From positions 1 to 64,000 of the forward strand of contig JBAZGG010000004.1 in the NCBI GenBank assembly GCA_041653015.1: 64,000 nucleotides of DNA, in the 5' to 3' direction. Origin of the DNA: JBAZGG01 sp041653015 (lineage in GTDB: Bacteria > Bacillota_I > Bacilli_A > RFN20 > CAG-826). Each line of letters opens with the position of its first letter. Position 1 is the first letter of the stretch. This document shows, in pieces, positions 24,715-34,611 of the stretch. The position numbers were made by a program, and so were the translations under genes. The notes under the pieces were generated by a model that was given only the letters and a program-made list of their open reading frames with translations, ran no database searches and was not told where the DNA came from.

Positions 24715-26735
24715 TAATTCTATTATCGTTTGTCGCCTTCTTCTTAGGCCTGAGATTATTGCATTCATTGACGATTGTTTTTGCCGTTTTTTCAATCATC
24801 TTTCTCGCGTTTGTCCTCTTTCGTTATAAACGTAAAATTTGTATTATTGCTCTCATATCATTGAGTGCGGGAATCGGCGTCTCTTGTCTCTCCTATATTA
24901 GAAGTTCTTCGATCGACACGTTTGAAGGGGTTGTCACAGAATCACACGAGAACTACTACATATTCACTTCAGGAATGGAGAAATTCTACGTTTATGAGCC
25001 GAACAATTCTGCAGAAACATTCGATATATACACGATCCATGGGAATGTCAAAACACTTGATATCCCTAATTTTGAGAGCCAATTTGACTTCGAAAATTAT
25101 CTCAATGACAAAGGCGTAGCGAGACAATTGTTTGTCAACTCACGAGATATCAAATTTGAAATCTTTATTCGCAAGAAAATAATAAAAGAGAATTTTCTTT
25201 CTTCCTTCAATGATGAGACAGCTTCATATCTCGATTCTTTGTTGTTCAATGTGAAGGACTATGATTCGAACCTCATCTCGGCCGCTAACAATCTCAATCT
25301 CGTCTATCTTTTGTCTGTCAGTGGAATATACCTGAGTTTGATAATGCGAGGTATGGAATACTTACTAAAAGTTAAATTGAGCGAGCGGAGAGCTAAAATC
25401 ATCACTCTTTCAATCCTTTCCTTTTACTTGTTTTTTGCGATTGAAAAAATAGGGGTGATGCGCCTAGTTCTCATCTACATCATGAAAATAATTAACGACG
25501 TCGCACTCAAAAAGAAGTTTTCTCATCTTCAAATTGTCTCCCTGAGTGGAATCGCTATCCTTTTAATAGACTATCACTTTGCATATTCGATGGGGTTTTA
25601 TATTGGATATGGTGTGTCGATAGTCCTCGTGTTTTCGAATTGTGTATTCAAAACGAAAAAGAGATGGTTGCGTTCAGTATTGACTTCGATTCTCGTCTTT
25701 ATTTTCATTCTTCCGATCAGCATTGCTCTCGGCAATGAAATGCATATCCTCGGATTGCTATACCAATTTATTCTCATACCGATAAATCTCGTCGGAATGG
25801 TGATATCGATCATCTCTTTTTACATATGTCCATTTTCGGCCGTTATCAACGGTTATGTGTCCATTTTGTCGAATCTTCTTTTCTTTTTAAAAAAGATTGA
25901 TGTCGCTATATATCTCGGTCAAATATCGATCTATTCATCGTGTTTGTTCTACGCTCTATATTTTCTCGGTTTATATTCGCTTGAAATTTCCTATCGAAAG
26001 GGATTCAAACTCTCTCTCAGCATGATACTCATCATTTTTGTTCTCTCGGCACTGCCCATCGATAATCATCTATCCGAGTCCGTTTATTTTATAAATGTTG
26101 GGCAGGGCGATTCAGCTTTAATAACTAGGGGATCGCATAGCGTCTTAATCGATACCGGTGGAAATTTAAAAGTGGATTTAGCTCAGGAAACGCTCATCCC
26201 CTTTTTCAAAAAGAAAAGAATCTATCATCTGGATGCCGTGTTTATCTCTCACCACGACTATGATCACTCAGGTGCATTGCCTTCACTTTTTAAAAACTTC
26301 CCGATCAGAAATATATATGATTTTGACTCGAAATATCCAGTTGTTGCCGCTGGGATTCGATTTCAAAACTTAAATTCGCTCACACACGCTGATGAAAACG
26401 ATAATTCGGCCGTTCTCAGATTTAGCTTCATGTCCAAACAATGGCTCTTCACGGGCGACATATCGTCGCTTGTCGAAAGAGAGCTCATAGAACATTACGA
26501 TGATTTAAATATAAATTATTTAAAAGTTTCGCACCATGGTTCTGATACCGCGACTTCTCTAGCGTTTTTAAATAAAACGACGCCAGAGGAAGCGATCATA
26601 TCAGTCGGAGAGAACAATAGGTATGGTCATCCATCGCTAGAAATTGTTGCGCGACTACAAAAAATGGGAATCAAAATCAGGCGCACTGATAAAGAAGGGA
26701 CTGTCTCTTATCATCGCTTTGCATTTAATGTATAA
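24711..26735 (+). CDS. comEC: competence DNA channel ComEC/Rec2
   Basis: A 674-residue protein with N-terminal membrane segments, an OB-like domain, the multi-span competence domain (LSVSGIYLSLIMRG) and a C-terminal metallo-beta-lactamase domain (INVGQGDSALI, ISHHDYDHSG, VSHHGSDTA). It forms the inner-membrane pore for single-stranded DNA, and the MBL domain probably degrades the non-entering strand. All metal motifs look intact, so the gene appears functional. holA follows, as in B. subtilis. Confidence 0.93.
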   Translation: MIILLSFVAFFLGLRLLHSLTIVFAVFSIIFLAFVLFRYKRKICIIALISLSAGIGVSCLSYIRSSSIDTFEGVVTESHENYYIFTSGMEKFYVYEPNNSAETFDIYTIHGNVKTLDIPNFESQFDFENYLNDKGVARQLFVNSRDIKFEIFIRKKIIKENFLSSFNDETASYLDSLLFNVKDYDSNLISAANNLNLVYLLSVSGIYLSLIMRGMEYLLKVKLSERRAKIITLSILSFYLFFAIEKIGVMRLVLIYIMKIINDVALKKKFSHLQIVSLSGIAILLIDYHFAYSMGFYIGYGVSIVLVFSNCVFKTKKRWLRSVLTSILVFIFILPISIALGNEMHILGLLYQFILIPINLVGMVISIISFYICPFSAVINGYVSILSNLLFFLKKIDVAIYLGQISIYSSCLFYALYFLGLYSLEISYRKGFKLSLSMILIIFVLSALPIDNHLSESVYFINVGQGDSALITRGSHSVLIDTGGNLKVDLAQETLIPFFKKKRIYHLDAVFISHHDYDHSGALPSLFKNFPIRNIYDFDSKYPVVAAGIRFQNLNSLTHADENDNSAVLRFSFMSKQWLFTGDISSLVERELIEHYDDLNINYLKVSHHGSDTATSLAFLNKTTPEEAIISVGENNRYGHPSLEIVARLQKMGIKIRRTDKEGTVSYHRFAFNV

Positions 26736-26743
26736 TTAAACCA

Positions 26744-27712
26744 ATGATTTATTTAGTTATTTCTCCTCAGACAATTCAAATAAAAAGTCAAACCAATAAA
26801 ATATTAAAAGAAGTGCTCGGCGATGACTATAGTGATTTCAGCGTTTCAAGAATCGATGGAACTCAAGAGCAATTAGACAATATCATCATGGAGATGAGTC
26901 AACTTCCTTTTGGATCTGATAAGAGATGCGTAGTGGTGGAGAACCCCATCTTTTTGACCAATAATAAAATAGCGTTTGACAGCCCGCGTCAAGAGAACGA
27001 ATTAACAAAGTTAATAAAACAACCGATCGATGAAATAAACGTCATATTTACGATCGAAACAGCTGTTTTAAATAAAAAGAGTAAATTCTATACATTGATC
27101 GAACAAAACAAAGGCAAAATTTTTGATTGCCTAGATATCCCAAAAGAAAAAATGCCGGATTATATTGAAAAATATGTCGAAAAGCGCGAGGGTTCAATAG
27201 AGCATAATGCCGCTGTGGAACTCGCAAAAAGAATCAATGGCGACTTGAATATACTCGTCAATGAATGCGCAAAGTTATTGTTATATACCGACCATATAAA
27301 ATTGACTGATGTTTTAACGATGGTGAATAAACCTCTCGAAGATAATGTTTTCGCCATCTCAAATGCTTTGCTTAAAGGTGAGAATATGCTCGCTTATGAC
27401 ATCTATCTCGATTTAAAAGTGACTAATGTCGAGCCCATCACATTGATCGGAATGCTCGCCAATCAGTTTCGCTTCGCATCTCAAGTTCAATATCTCAATA
27501 GCGATAGGGGCATGAGCAATGAAGAGATAGCAAAAAAGATGCAAACGAGCGATGTGCGCGTGAAAATCGCTCTGCAAAACGCGCGAAAATTCACATCGAT
27601 AAGATTGCAAGACGTTCTGTTTAATCTGTCCTGTTTAGACAGAGACATAAAAAGCGGTTCAATCGACCGCTTTTACGCTTTTGAATTATTTCTAATCAAC
27701 TTCAAAGTTTAA
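26744..27712 (+). CDS. holA: DNA polymerase III delta subunit
   Basis: A 322-residue clamp-loader subunit of the YqeN type (SRIDGTQEQLDNII, PFGSDKRCVVVENP). The comEC-holA-rpsT order matches B. subtilis. A TATAAT at 26731-26736, across the comEC stop, lies seven bases before the ATG, and no SD is visible, so it may also be read from a leaderless transcript. The 3' end overlaps the convergent rpsT by four bases. Confidence 0.88.
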   Translation: MIYLVISPQTIQIKSQTNKILKEVLGDDYSDFSVSRIDGTQEQLDNIIMEMSQLPFGSDKRCVVVENPIFLTNNKIAFDSPRQENELTKLIKQPIDEINVIFTIETAVLNKKSKFYTLIEQNKGKIFDCLDIPKEKMPDYIEKYVEKREGSIEHNAAVELAKRINGDLNILVNECAKLLLYTDHIKLTDVLTMVNKPLEDNVFAISNALLKGENMLAYDIYLDLKVTNVEPITLIGMLANQFRFASQVQYLNSDRGMSNEEIAKKMQTSDVRVKIALQNARKFTSIRLQDVLFNLSCLDRDIKSGSIDRFYAFELFLINFKV

Positions 27713-27975
27713 GCTTTTAATGAATTAACTAGAACTTGCAATGAAGATTTTTGGCGAGCAGCAGTATTTTGATGTTGGGCACCTTTCGAAACGCTCTTGT
27801 CAATTAACTTAAATGCCAAAACGAGTTCCTTTTCTGCCTTTTCAAGATTCTTTTCTGCGACTGCTAATCGAACTTTCTTTGAATGAGTTTTGATTTCACT
27901 TCGCAAAGAAACGTTTAGCACGCGTGCCTTTTCGTTCGTTACAATTCTCTTTATCTGCGATTTAATTTGAGCCAT
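27709..27975 (-). CDS. rpsT: ribosomal protein S20
   Basis: An 88-residue basic protein. ATG 27975 is chosen because S20 begins MAxIKSQIKR and an AGAGG SD lies just upstream. The rest (NEKARVLNVSLRSEIKTHSKKVR) is typical. It binds 16S rRNA early in 30S assembly. It has a good promoter within the 3' end of the cysE region and may also be read through from cysK-cysE. Confidence 0.95.
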   Translation of the reverse strand: MAQIKSQIKRIVTNEKARVLNVSLRSEIKTHSKKVRLAVAEKNLEKAEKELVLAFKLIDKSVSKGAQHQNTAARQKSSLQVLVNSLKA

Positions 27976-27997
27976 ATTCGTACCTCTTAACTTCAAA

Positions 27998-28026
27998 ATA
28001 TTATCAAAATTATTGTCTAATAACAA
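27998..28026 (-). promoter_or_regulatory. promoter of rpsT
   Basis: On the minus strand, -35 TTGTTA (28026-28021), 17-base spacer, -10 TAATAT (28003-27998). It begins directly after the cysE stop codon. Confidence 0.65.
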
Positions 28027-28028
28027 TA

Positions 28029-28505
28029 CTATTTTACGATTGTATTCGCTGGAACATTTTCGCGAATGACTATATTTGTTCCAATTTTGGCTCCATTTCC
28101 AATAGTGATATTGCCTAAAATCTTTGCGCCTGCGCCGATGAGAACATCATCTCCAACCGTCGGATGACGCTTTCCTTTTTTCATAGAAATGCCACCGAGA
28201 GTAACGCCGTGATACATCGTCACATTATCACCGATAATCGAGGTCTCTCCTATGACAACGCCCATGCCATGATCTATAAATAGATTTTTGCCAATTTCAG
28301 CTCCGGGATGAATTTCGATACCGGTTCTAGCTCTTATCGAATGCATGATGAGTTCAGACAGAAATTTCAAATGCATCTTTTTCCAGAGAAAATGAGCGAA
28401 TCTGAACCATCGCAACGCGATTACGGATGGGTAGAGGAAAAAAATCTGAAGATTATTCCTTGCCGCTGGGTCTCGGCGCTTGATCGATCTGTAATATTTT
28501 TCCAT
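28029..28505 (-). CDS. cysE: serine O-acetyltransferase, short form lacking the C-terminal tail
   Basis: A 158-residue left-handed beta-helix acyltransferase with hexapeptide repeats and the catalytic segment HGMGVVIGET, MYHGVTLGG. It makes O-acetylserine for CysK. The protein stops right after ENVPANTIVK, before the VGxPG segment and tail present in most CysE proteins. In well-studied enzymes that tail ends in Ile and inserts into CysK. No frameshifted remainder is found downstream. It overlaps cysK by one base. Confidence 0.9.
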   Translation of the reverse strand: MEKYYRSIKRRDPAARNNLQIFFLYPSVIALRWFRFAHFLWKKMHLKFLSELIMHSIRARTGIEIHPGAEIGKNLFIDHGMGVVIGETSIIGDNVTMYHGVTLGGISMKKGKRHPTVGDDVLIGAGAKILGNITIGNGAKIGTNIVIRENVPANTIVK

Positions 28506-29398
28506 TATTCGTATGTCCCTGTAGATAGATATTTTATTCCGCCATCAGCGGAGATACAAAGTATTTTCGCGTTTTTGTTCTCTTTTGCAATCGCTCGACT
28601 GGCGGTGATTGCAGCGCCAGAAGAGATGCCTAACAGCAGCCCTTTTCTAGCTAAATCTTTAACGCATTGCTTTGCATCAGCAGTTGTAATTTTAATCACT
28701 CGATCCACATAATCTTTATTGTATAAAGGTGGAACAAATCCCGCTCCTATTCCCTGAATTCCATGCGGTCCTTTTACTTCACCAGAAAGAATGGCGGATT
28801 CGAATGGTTCAACCGCGATCATTTTGATTTTTGGAAATTTTACCTTAAGAGCTTTGCTCAATCCGGTGATGGTTCCACTCGTTCCGACGCCGGCGACGAG
28901 ATAATCAATCCCTTTTGGAAATTCTGCCATTATTTCTTTTGATGTGTGCTCAAAATGAGCCTTGACATTAGATTGGTTCTCAAATTGGTTCAAATAGATG
29001 TATCCCTGTTTAGCGAGTTCCTCGGCTAGGATTTCAGCCCCTTTCATGCCTGATTTGGCTTCGCTAAGGATAATCTTTGCGCCATAGGCCTTCATGATGT
29101 CTTGACGCTCTTTTGACATGTTTTCAGGCATTATTATCGTTAGGGAGATGCCACGAGAGGCACAGACCATCGCTAAACCGATTCCGGTATTGCCAGAAGT
29201 TGCTTCGACGAGCTTTGAATCTCTCTTTATAATCCCTTGCGCTTCCATGTCGTCAATCATCTGCAAAGCGATTCGATCTTTGACTGAACCGCCGATATTA
29301 AACATTTCAAGTTTCACGTAAATTGTGCTTTGACCAATATGTTCTAATTCCAAAATTGGAGTTTCTCCAATAAGTTCATCAACTCGATGATAAATCAT
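28505..29398 (-). CDS. cysK: cysteine synthase A (O-acetylserine sulfhydrylase)
   Basis: A 297-residue PLP enzyme with the cofactor lysine K40 in NIGGSVKDR, the substrate loop TSGNTGIG and the phosphate-binding GVGTSGTITG. It makes cysteine from O-acetylserine and sulfide. It is first in a cysK-cysE(-rpsT) unit, with a promoter that interlocks with the divergent fmt promoter. An SD (GGGAGG) precedes the ATG. Confidence 0.95.
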   Translation of the reverse strand: MIYHRVDELIGETPILELEHIGQSTIYVKLEMFNIGGSVKDRIALQMIDDMEAQGIIKRDSKLVEATSGNTGIGLAMVCASRGISLTIIMPENMSKERQDIMKAYGAKIILSEAKSGMKGAEILAEELAKQGYIYLNQFENQSNVKAHFEHTSKEIMAEFPKGIDYLVAGVGTSGTITGLSKALKVKFPKIKMIAVEPFESAILSGEVKGPHGIQGIGAGFVPPLYNKDYVDRVIKITTADAKQCVKDLARKGLLLGISSGAAITASRAIAKENKNAKILCISADGGIKYLSTGTYE

Positions 29399-29426
29399 TG
29401 TTAATAGCCTCCCGATTGACTATAAT
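29398..29426 (+). promoter_or_regulatory. promoter of fmt
   Basis: -35 TTGTTA (29398-29403), 17-base spacer, -10 TATAAT (29421-29426). The -35 overlaps the cysK start codon, and the -10 interlocks with the opposing cysK -10. Confidence 0.7.
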
Positions 29427-29453
29427 ATTATTGAAATAAAGCAACTAATGCAA
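29425..29453 (-). promoter_or_regulatory. promoter of cysK-cysE
   Basis: On the minus strand, -35 TTGCAT (29453-29448), 17-base spacer, -10 TAATAT (29430-29425). It shares two bases with the fmt -10, so the two promoters probably exclude each other's polymerase. Confidence 0.6.
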
Positions 29454-29467
29454 TCGAAACGATAAAT

Positions 29468-30403
29468 ATGAACAAAAAAGCAACGCGTATTATCTTTATG
29501 GGAACCCCGAATATCTCGGCTCGTGTTTTACACGATTTGATCGAGAGCGGCTATAATATCGTCGCGCTCATCGCACAGATGGATAAACCCGTCGGTCGCA
29601 AGAATGAACTCAGAGCTGTCCCGACCAAAGAAGTGGCCAATCAATTTGGCATTCAAGTATATCAGCCATTGAAAATACGTGAAAACTACGATTTTGTAAA
29701 AGCGCTGAAGCCGGATGTGATCGTAACCTTTTCTTATGGACAGATCATTCCTCAAGGAATGCTTGATATCCCAACTCATGGCTGTATCAATCTGCACGCT
29801 TCGCTGCTCCCTAAGTATCGTGGAGCCGCTCCTATTCAACGCGCGCTCATAAACGGAGAGACCATGACCGGAGTGACTCTCATGGAGATGGTGGCCGCCA
29901 TGGATGCGGGCAAAATGTATGCCAAAGAATTGGTTACAATCGATAGCGATGATGATTATACTTCTTTGAGAAGTAAAATAGCGGATGCTGCATCGAGGCT
30001 GATACTCCGAACCCTTCCCGATTATATCGATGGAAAACTCGTCGGTGAATCACAGGATGACAAACTGGTGAGTCTCGCATCAAAAATATTGCCCGAAAAC
30101 GAGCACCTTTCTATAGAAATGCCTGTTAAAAATCTCCTGAATTGGATACGCGCTCTTTCGGATGAACCGGGCGGATATTTTTATCTAAATGGGACAAAGG
30201 TTAAAATTTATAAAGCTCATCATCTTTCCGATACAACAAAAGGAGCATTAGGGGAGATCGATTTTGTTGATGATCAGATCGTGGTGCAAGCAAAAGATGG
30301 ACAATTTGTAATAGATGAATTACAGGTTGAGGGTAAAAACCGGATACGAGCTAAGTCTTTTATCAATGGTCATAGAAATCTTGCACACACTAAAGTGAAC
30401 TAG
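29468..30403 (+). CDS. fmt: methionyl-tRNA formyltransferase
   Basis: A 311-residue protein with the formyltransferase core (FMGTPNISARVL, INLHASLLPKYRGAAPIQ, MDAGKM) and a C-terminal OB-like tRNA-binding domain. It formylates initiator Met-tRNA. The usual partner def (peptide deformylase) is not beside it. No clear SD is seen in the short leader. It is followed after seven bases by the helicase gene. Confidence 0.95.
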   Translation: MNKKATRIIFMGTPNISARVLHDLIESGYNIVALIAQMDKPVGRKNELRAVPTKEVANQFGIQVYQPLKIRENYDFVKALKPDVIVTFSYGQIIPQGMLDIPTHGCINLHASLLPKYRGAAPIQRALINGETMTGVTLMEMVAAMDAGKMYAKELVTIDSDDDYTSLRSKIADAASRLILRTLPDYIDGKLVGESQDDKLVSLASKILPENEHLSIEMPVKNLLNWIRALSDEPGGYFYLNGTKVKIYKAHHLSDTTKGALGEIDFVDDQIVVQAKDGQFVIDELQVEGKNRIRAKSFINGHRNLAHTKVN

Positions 30404-30410
30404 TTTTGCC

Positions 30411-32741
30411 ATGAAACAAATAATCGATTTGTCCATTCATCAACTCGTGGATTTTTTGTTGCGAAAGGGCGACATCGATAATCGCATCTATAACAAAGAT
30501 ACGATGCAACAAGGATCAAAGATTCACTCATTTTATCAATCGAAGCAAAAGGATGGCTATCTATCGGAATACCCTTTGGCTGATTCGTTCATAATTGATG
30601 GTTTTACCATCAACCTTGAGGGTAGAGCCGATGGTGTTATGCTCGATGGAGTTCCTACTGTTGAAGAGATAAAATCGACCGTCTCTGAACTCGACACTTT
30701 CTATCGCGAACAGGAAGAATGGCATTTGGGACAAGCGAAATGCTATTCGTTGATGCTGGCTCATAAACTCTCCTGCAAACGCGTGAATATAAACCTGAAA
30801 TATATATCGCAAATCAAGAGCGATACCGCCCTTTACCAATACTCATTTGGAATTGACGAACTAGAAGGATATGTCACCGATTTAATCAAGCGATATTTGG
30901 CTTTCTATAAATTCATTTTTGAGAGGACTGCAAAACGAAATCAAAGTGCCTTGGAACTAAAGTTCCCTTATACTAAATTTCGACTAGGTCAGAAAGAATT
31001 ATCGAAGTATGTCTATTCCGTTGCTAAAAATGGTGGAACGCTGTTTGCTGAAGCTCCAACCGGCATTGGAAAAACGGTGTCCACACTCTTTCCATATGTC
31101 AAATCGTGGTCGCTCGAAGATAATGATAAGATTTTTTATCTAACCGCCAAGAATAGTGGAAAAGAAGCCGCTTTTCAAACGGTTGAAGCGTTGAAAAGAA
31201 AAGGGCTCCGCGCCTGTGACATCCTGATCACCGCGAAGGATAAAATCTGCTTTTCTTTAGGAAAAGCGTGCAACCCCGATGAATGTCCATTCGCTAAAGG
31301 ATACTATTCAAAAATAAGAGAGGCGATTGGGGAATCGATTCATTCCTATGATTGCTTTGATAAGACAACGATTGAAAATATCGCTATGCGATACCAGATA
31401 TGCCCTTTCGAATTTCAACTAGATCTTTCTCTCTTCTCCGATATTGTCATCTGCGATTACAACTATCTGTTTGACCCCTTCGTTCACATGCAGAGATATT
31501 TCGATGAAGATGCTAGCCATCAGATCGTTCTCATCGACGAGGCTCACAACCTGGTGGATCGCGGACGGGAGATGTACTCGGTCGTCGTCGATACGTATTA
31601 TCTGAAGATAATTAAGCGTCAGCTGAAAAATATTGAACACAAGAAATTAAAAAATGCCCTAAAGAGATTGACTACAGCATTTAATAAGATTAAAAAAGAG
31701 AACGAGAATGGTAACATCGCTGTCGAATGTCTCGATAGTAAAATTCTTCTCGATTTTGAATATTTTAATACTGTGAGCCTCGATCTCAGCAAAAATCATC
31801 ACCATCTCATAAGCGATGAATTCAAAGAATTCTCTTTTGAGATTAACCGTTTCATTAAGCTCTGTGAACAGATGGATGATGCGTCAGTTTTATATTATGC
31901 AATAAATGGTAGATCATTGAAACTTTGCATCTATTGTCTCGATCCGAGCAAAAAGTTGAGAGAAACGATGGCATTAGTCAAAGCGAGAATTTTATTCTCG
32001 GCCACTCTTTCGCCAATCAGCTATTATGTCGATGTTTTGGGTGGAGATAGCGATTCGCCCGTCCTCTTATTGCCTTCGCCATTCGACGCGAGCCACTTGA
32101 AACTACTAATCGCGCCAACGATTTCGACGAAGTATAGAGCGAGAGATAATTCGTACGCGAAAGTAGCTTCATATATCAAGTCTTTTGTCGAAGGCAAAAT
32201 CGGCAATTATCTCGTATATTTTCCTTCATACGAATATCTAGAAAAAATCATTCCTTTTTTGAGCTTTGATAAGAGTGTTGAACTTTTAGTTCAGGAAAAA
32301 GAAATGGAAGATTTTGACAAAACTGTTTTCTTAGCGAAATTTGTCGATAAACCGGATAGGACAACAATCGGATTAGCTATCGTCGGTGGTTCGTTCAGCG
32401 AAGGGATTGATCTCGTCGATGAGCGCTTAATCGGTGTCGTCGTCGTCGGGGTTGGTCTCCCACAGATCTGCTATGAGAGAGATCTGATCAGAAATTATTA
32501 TGAGACGAGATCAAACAAAGGGTTTGAATATTCATATTTAAATCCTGGAATGAACAAAGTGATGCAAGCTGTCGGGCGAGTCATCCGAAGCGAGAAAGAT
32601 CGCGGAACCGTCTTGTTGATCGATGAGCGTTTTATGTCCACGCGATATCGCGAATTATTCAAAAGAGAATGGTCGAACTACGAAGTAGTGATCAGCGAAG
32701 AAGACATCCGAAATAATCTTGATGAGTTTTGGAAGAAATAA
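30411..32741 (+). CDS. PD-(D/E)XK nuclease fused to an XPD/DinG-type Fe-S helicase
   Basis: A 776-residue protein. Residues ~1-165 look like a Cas4/RecB-type PD-(D/E)XK nuclease domain (EGRADGVM... then VEEIKST). The rest is a superfamily 2 helicase: Walker A APTGIGKT, DEAH box LIDEAHNL, and a final motif QAVGRVIRSEKDRG. Between motifs I and II are cysteines in KICF, KACNPDECPF and QICPFEF that fit an XPD-like 4Fe-4S cluster. Such fusions are widespread in Firmicutes and are thought to act in DNA repair. The specific role here is unknown. It is probably co-transcribed with fmt. Confidence 0.85.
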   Translation: MKQIIDLSIHQLVDFLLRKGDIDNRIYNKDTMQQGSKIHSFYQSKQKDGYLSEYPLADSFIIDGFTINLEGRADGVMLDGVPTVEEIKSTVSELDTFYREQEEWHLGQAKCYSLMLAHKLSCKRVNINLKYISQIKSDTALYQYSFGIDELEGYVTDLIKRYLAFYKFIFERTAKRNQSALELKFPYTKFRLGQKELSKYVYSVAKNGGTLFAEAPTGIGKTVSTLFPYVKSWSLEDNDKIFYLTAKNSGKEAAFQTVEALKRKGLRACDILITAKDKICFSLGKACNPDECPFAKGYYSKIREAIGESIHSYDCFDKTTIENIAMRYQICPFEFQLDLSLFSDIVICDYNYLFDPFVHMQRYFDEDASHQIVLIDEAHNLVDRGREMYSVVVDTYYLKIIKRQLKNIEHKKLKNALKRLTTAFNKIKKENENGNIAVECLDSKILLDFEYFNTVSLDLSKNHHHLISDEFKEFSFEINRFIKLCEQMDDASVLYYAINGRSLKLCIYCLDPSKKLRETMALVKARILFSATLSPISYYVDVLGGDSDSPVLLLPSPFDASHLKLLIAPTISTKYRARDNSYAKVASYIKSFVEGKIGNYLVYFPSYEYLEKIIPFLSFDKSVELLVQEKEMEDFDKTVFLAKFVDKPDRTTIGLAIVGGSFSEGIDLVDERLIGVVVVGVGLPQICYERDLIRNYYETRSNKGFEYSYLNPGMNKVMQAVGRVIRSEKDRGTVLLIDERFMSTRYRELFKREWSNYEVVISEEDIRNNLDEFWKK

Positions 32742-32775
32742 TGGCATAATATAACATTGTTATAGGAGTCCGAAT

Positions 32776-34587
32776 TTGAAATACGATAAATCTCTCATCA
32801 GGAATTTTTCCATCATCGCCCACATCGATCACGGCAAATCCACTTTGGCCGATCGCATTCTTGAATTGACTAATTCAATCAGTAAACGCGAGATGCGCGA
32901 CCAGCTTTTAGATTCGATGGATCTTGAACGAGAAAGAGGCATCACGATCAAGCTTAACGCCGTGACTCTCTCCTATCGCGCAAAAGACCAAAAAAATTAT
33001 ATCTTTAATTTGATAGACACTCCTGGGCACGTCGACTTTTCTTACGAAGTTTCTCGTTCCCTAGCCGCTTGCGAAGGCGCTCTTTTAGTCGTCGATGCGA
33101 CCCAAGGAGTGGAAGCGCAGACCTTAGCCAATGTCTATTTAGCTGTTGATAACGATCTCAAGATAGTGCCTGTCATCAATAAGATTGATCTGCCGAGCGC
33201 GATGCCTGAACTCGTCAAAGACGAGATTGAGAAGCGCATCGGCATCGATTGCAGCGAAACTCTTTTCGTCTCAGCAAAGACGGGATTGGGCGTTGATAGA
33301 GTGCTGGAAGCGATCGTTAAAAACATACCCGCTCCTCTAGGAGATATCAGCTCGTCACTGCAAGCTCTCATTTTCGATTCATACTATGATTCATACCGCG
33401 GTGTCGTCGTTTTAATCCGCTTAAAAAATGGACGCGTCAAAGTGGGTGACAAAATCAATTTGATGGCCGCCAACAAAATATATGAGGTGACTGAGGTTGG
33501 AATTCGAACCCCAAAAGAGATACCCGTCGATGAACTCGCCGCTGGTGAAGTCGGTTACTTATGCGCTCAAATAAAAGACATTAAAGATGTCTTCCCAGGA
33601 GAGACTATCACTAATAGTGATCATCCATGCAAACAGCCGCTTCCAGGCTATCGTAAAATGAACCCGATGGTCTACTGTGGTCTATATCCGGTCGATAGCA
33701 AGTATTATCCTGAATTAAAGGATGCTCTAGAAAAACTCTCATTGAATGATTCATCGTTGGTTTTTGAACCGGAATCATCGCAAGCTCTCGGCTTTGGTTT
33801 TCGGTGTGGCTTTCTCGGCCTTCTCCACATGGATGTGGTTCAAGAGAGATTAGAGCGAGAATATGATCTTAATTTGATTCTGACCGCTCCGAGCGTCATC
33901 TACCATGTCTATTTAAACAACGGCGAGATGATAAAGCTCGATAACCCTTGCAAATTGCCCGACCCTTCGCTCATCAAAGCGATCGAAGAGCCTTATGTCC
34001 ACGCCAATATCATGACTCCGAAGGAGTATGTCGGCCCAATCATGGAATTATGCCAAATTAAAAGAGGCATCTATCAAGACCTCGAATATTTCGATGATAC
34101 GCGAATGATTATTCATTATGATATTCCGCTGAGTGAAATTATTTATAATTTCTTCGACAAGCTCAAATCTAATACGAAGGGTTATGCTTCGCTCGACTAT
34201 GAACTATCCGATTACAAAGTTTCAAACCTTTCCAAGATGGATATTTTATTGAACGGAGAAGCTATAGATGCTCTAGCGAGTATCGTCTATCGCCCGACAG
34301 CATATAATCGCGCAGATGCAATCGTAAGAAAATTGAAAGATATCATTCCAAGACAGCAGTTTGAAATACCCGTTCAAGCTTCAATCAATAGCAAAGTCAT
34401 CGCTAGAAGCGATATTAAAGCGGTAAGGAAAGATGTCTTGGCGAAATGTTATGGCGGTGATATCAGCCGTAAAAAGAAATTGCTCGAGAAACAAAAAGAG
34501 GGTAAAAAGCGAATGAAAGCGATTGGAAGTGTGGAAGTTCCACAAGAGGCCTTTATGAGTATTTTATCGATTGATGACGAGAGTTAA
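32776..34587 (+). CDS. lepA: elongation factor 4 (LepA)
   Basis: A 603-residue translational GTPase starting with TTG, set by the SD AGGAG at 32764-32768 seven bases upstream. It has the P-loop AHIDHGKST, DTPGHVDF and NKIDL, then EF-G-like domains and the LepA-specific C-terminal domain (TAYNRADAIVRKLKD... SRKKKLLEKQKEGKKRMK). It affects ribosome movement and biogenesis. lepA-hemW-hrcA is a conserved Firmicute order, here interrupted by two extra genes. Confidence 0.96.
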   Translation: MKYDKSLIRNFSIIAHIDHGKSTLADRILELTNSISKREMRDQLLDSMDLERERGITIKLNAVTLSYRAKDQKNYIFNLIDTPGHVDFSYEVSRSLAACEGALLVVDATQGVEAQTLANVYLAVDNDLKIVPVINKIDLPSAMPELVKDEIEKRIGIDCSETLFVSAKTGLGVDRVLEAIVKNIPAPLGDISSSLQALIFDSYYDSYRGVVVLIRLKNGRVKVGDKINLMAANKIYEVTEVGIRTPKEIPVDELAAGEVGYLCAQIKDIKDVFPGETITNSDHPCKQPLPGYRKMNPMVYCGLYPVDSKYYPELKDALEKLSLNDSSLVFEPESSQALGFGFRCGFLGLLHMDVVQERLEREYDLNLILTAPSVIYHVYLNNGEMIKLDNPCKLPDPSLIKAIEEPYVHANIMTPKEYVGPIMELCQIKRGIYQDLEYFDDTRMIIHYDIPLSEIIYNFFDKLKSNTKGYASLDYELSDYKVSNLSKMDILLNGEAIDALASIVYRPTAYNRADAIVRKLKDIIPRQQFEIPVQASINSKVIARSDIKAVRKDVLAKCYGGDISRKKKLLEKQKEGKKRMKAIGSVEVPQEAFMSILSIDDES

Positions 34588-34609
34588 TTAGTAGTTATTT
34601 AGTTATTAT
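34588..34609 (+). repeat. 11-bp tandem repeat after lepA
   Basis: TTAGTAGTTAT (34588-34598) and TTAGTTATTAT (34599-34609) follow the lepA stop codon directly. Similar arrays occur after glyQS and plsY, each in the sense of the upstream gene. Confidence 0.55.
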
Positions 34610-34611
34610 TC

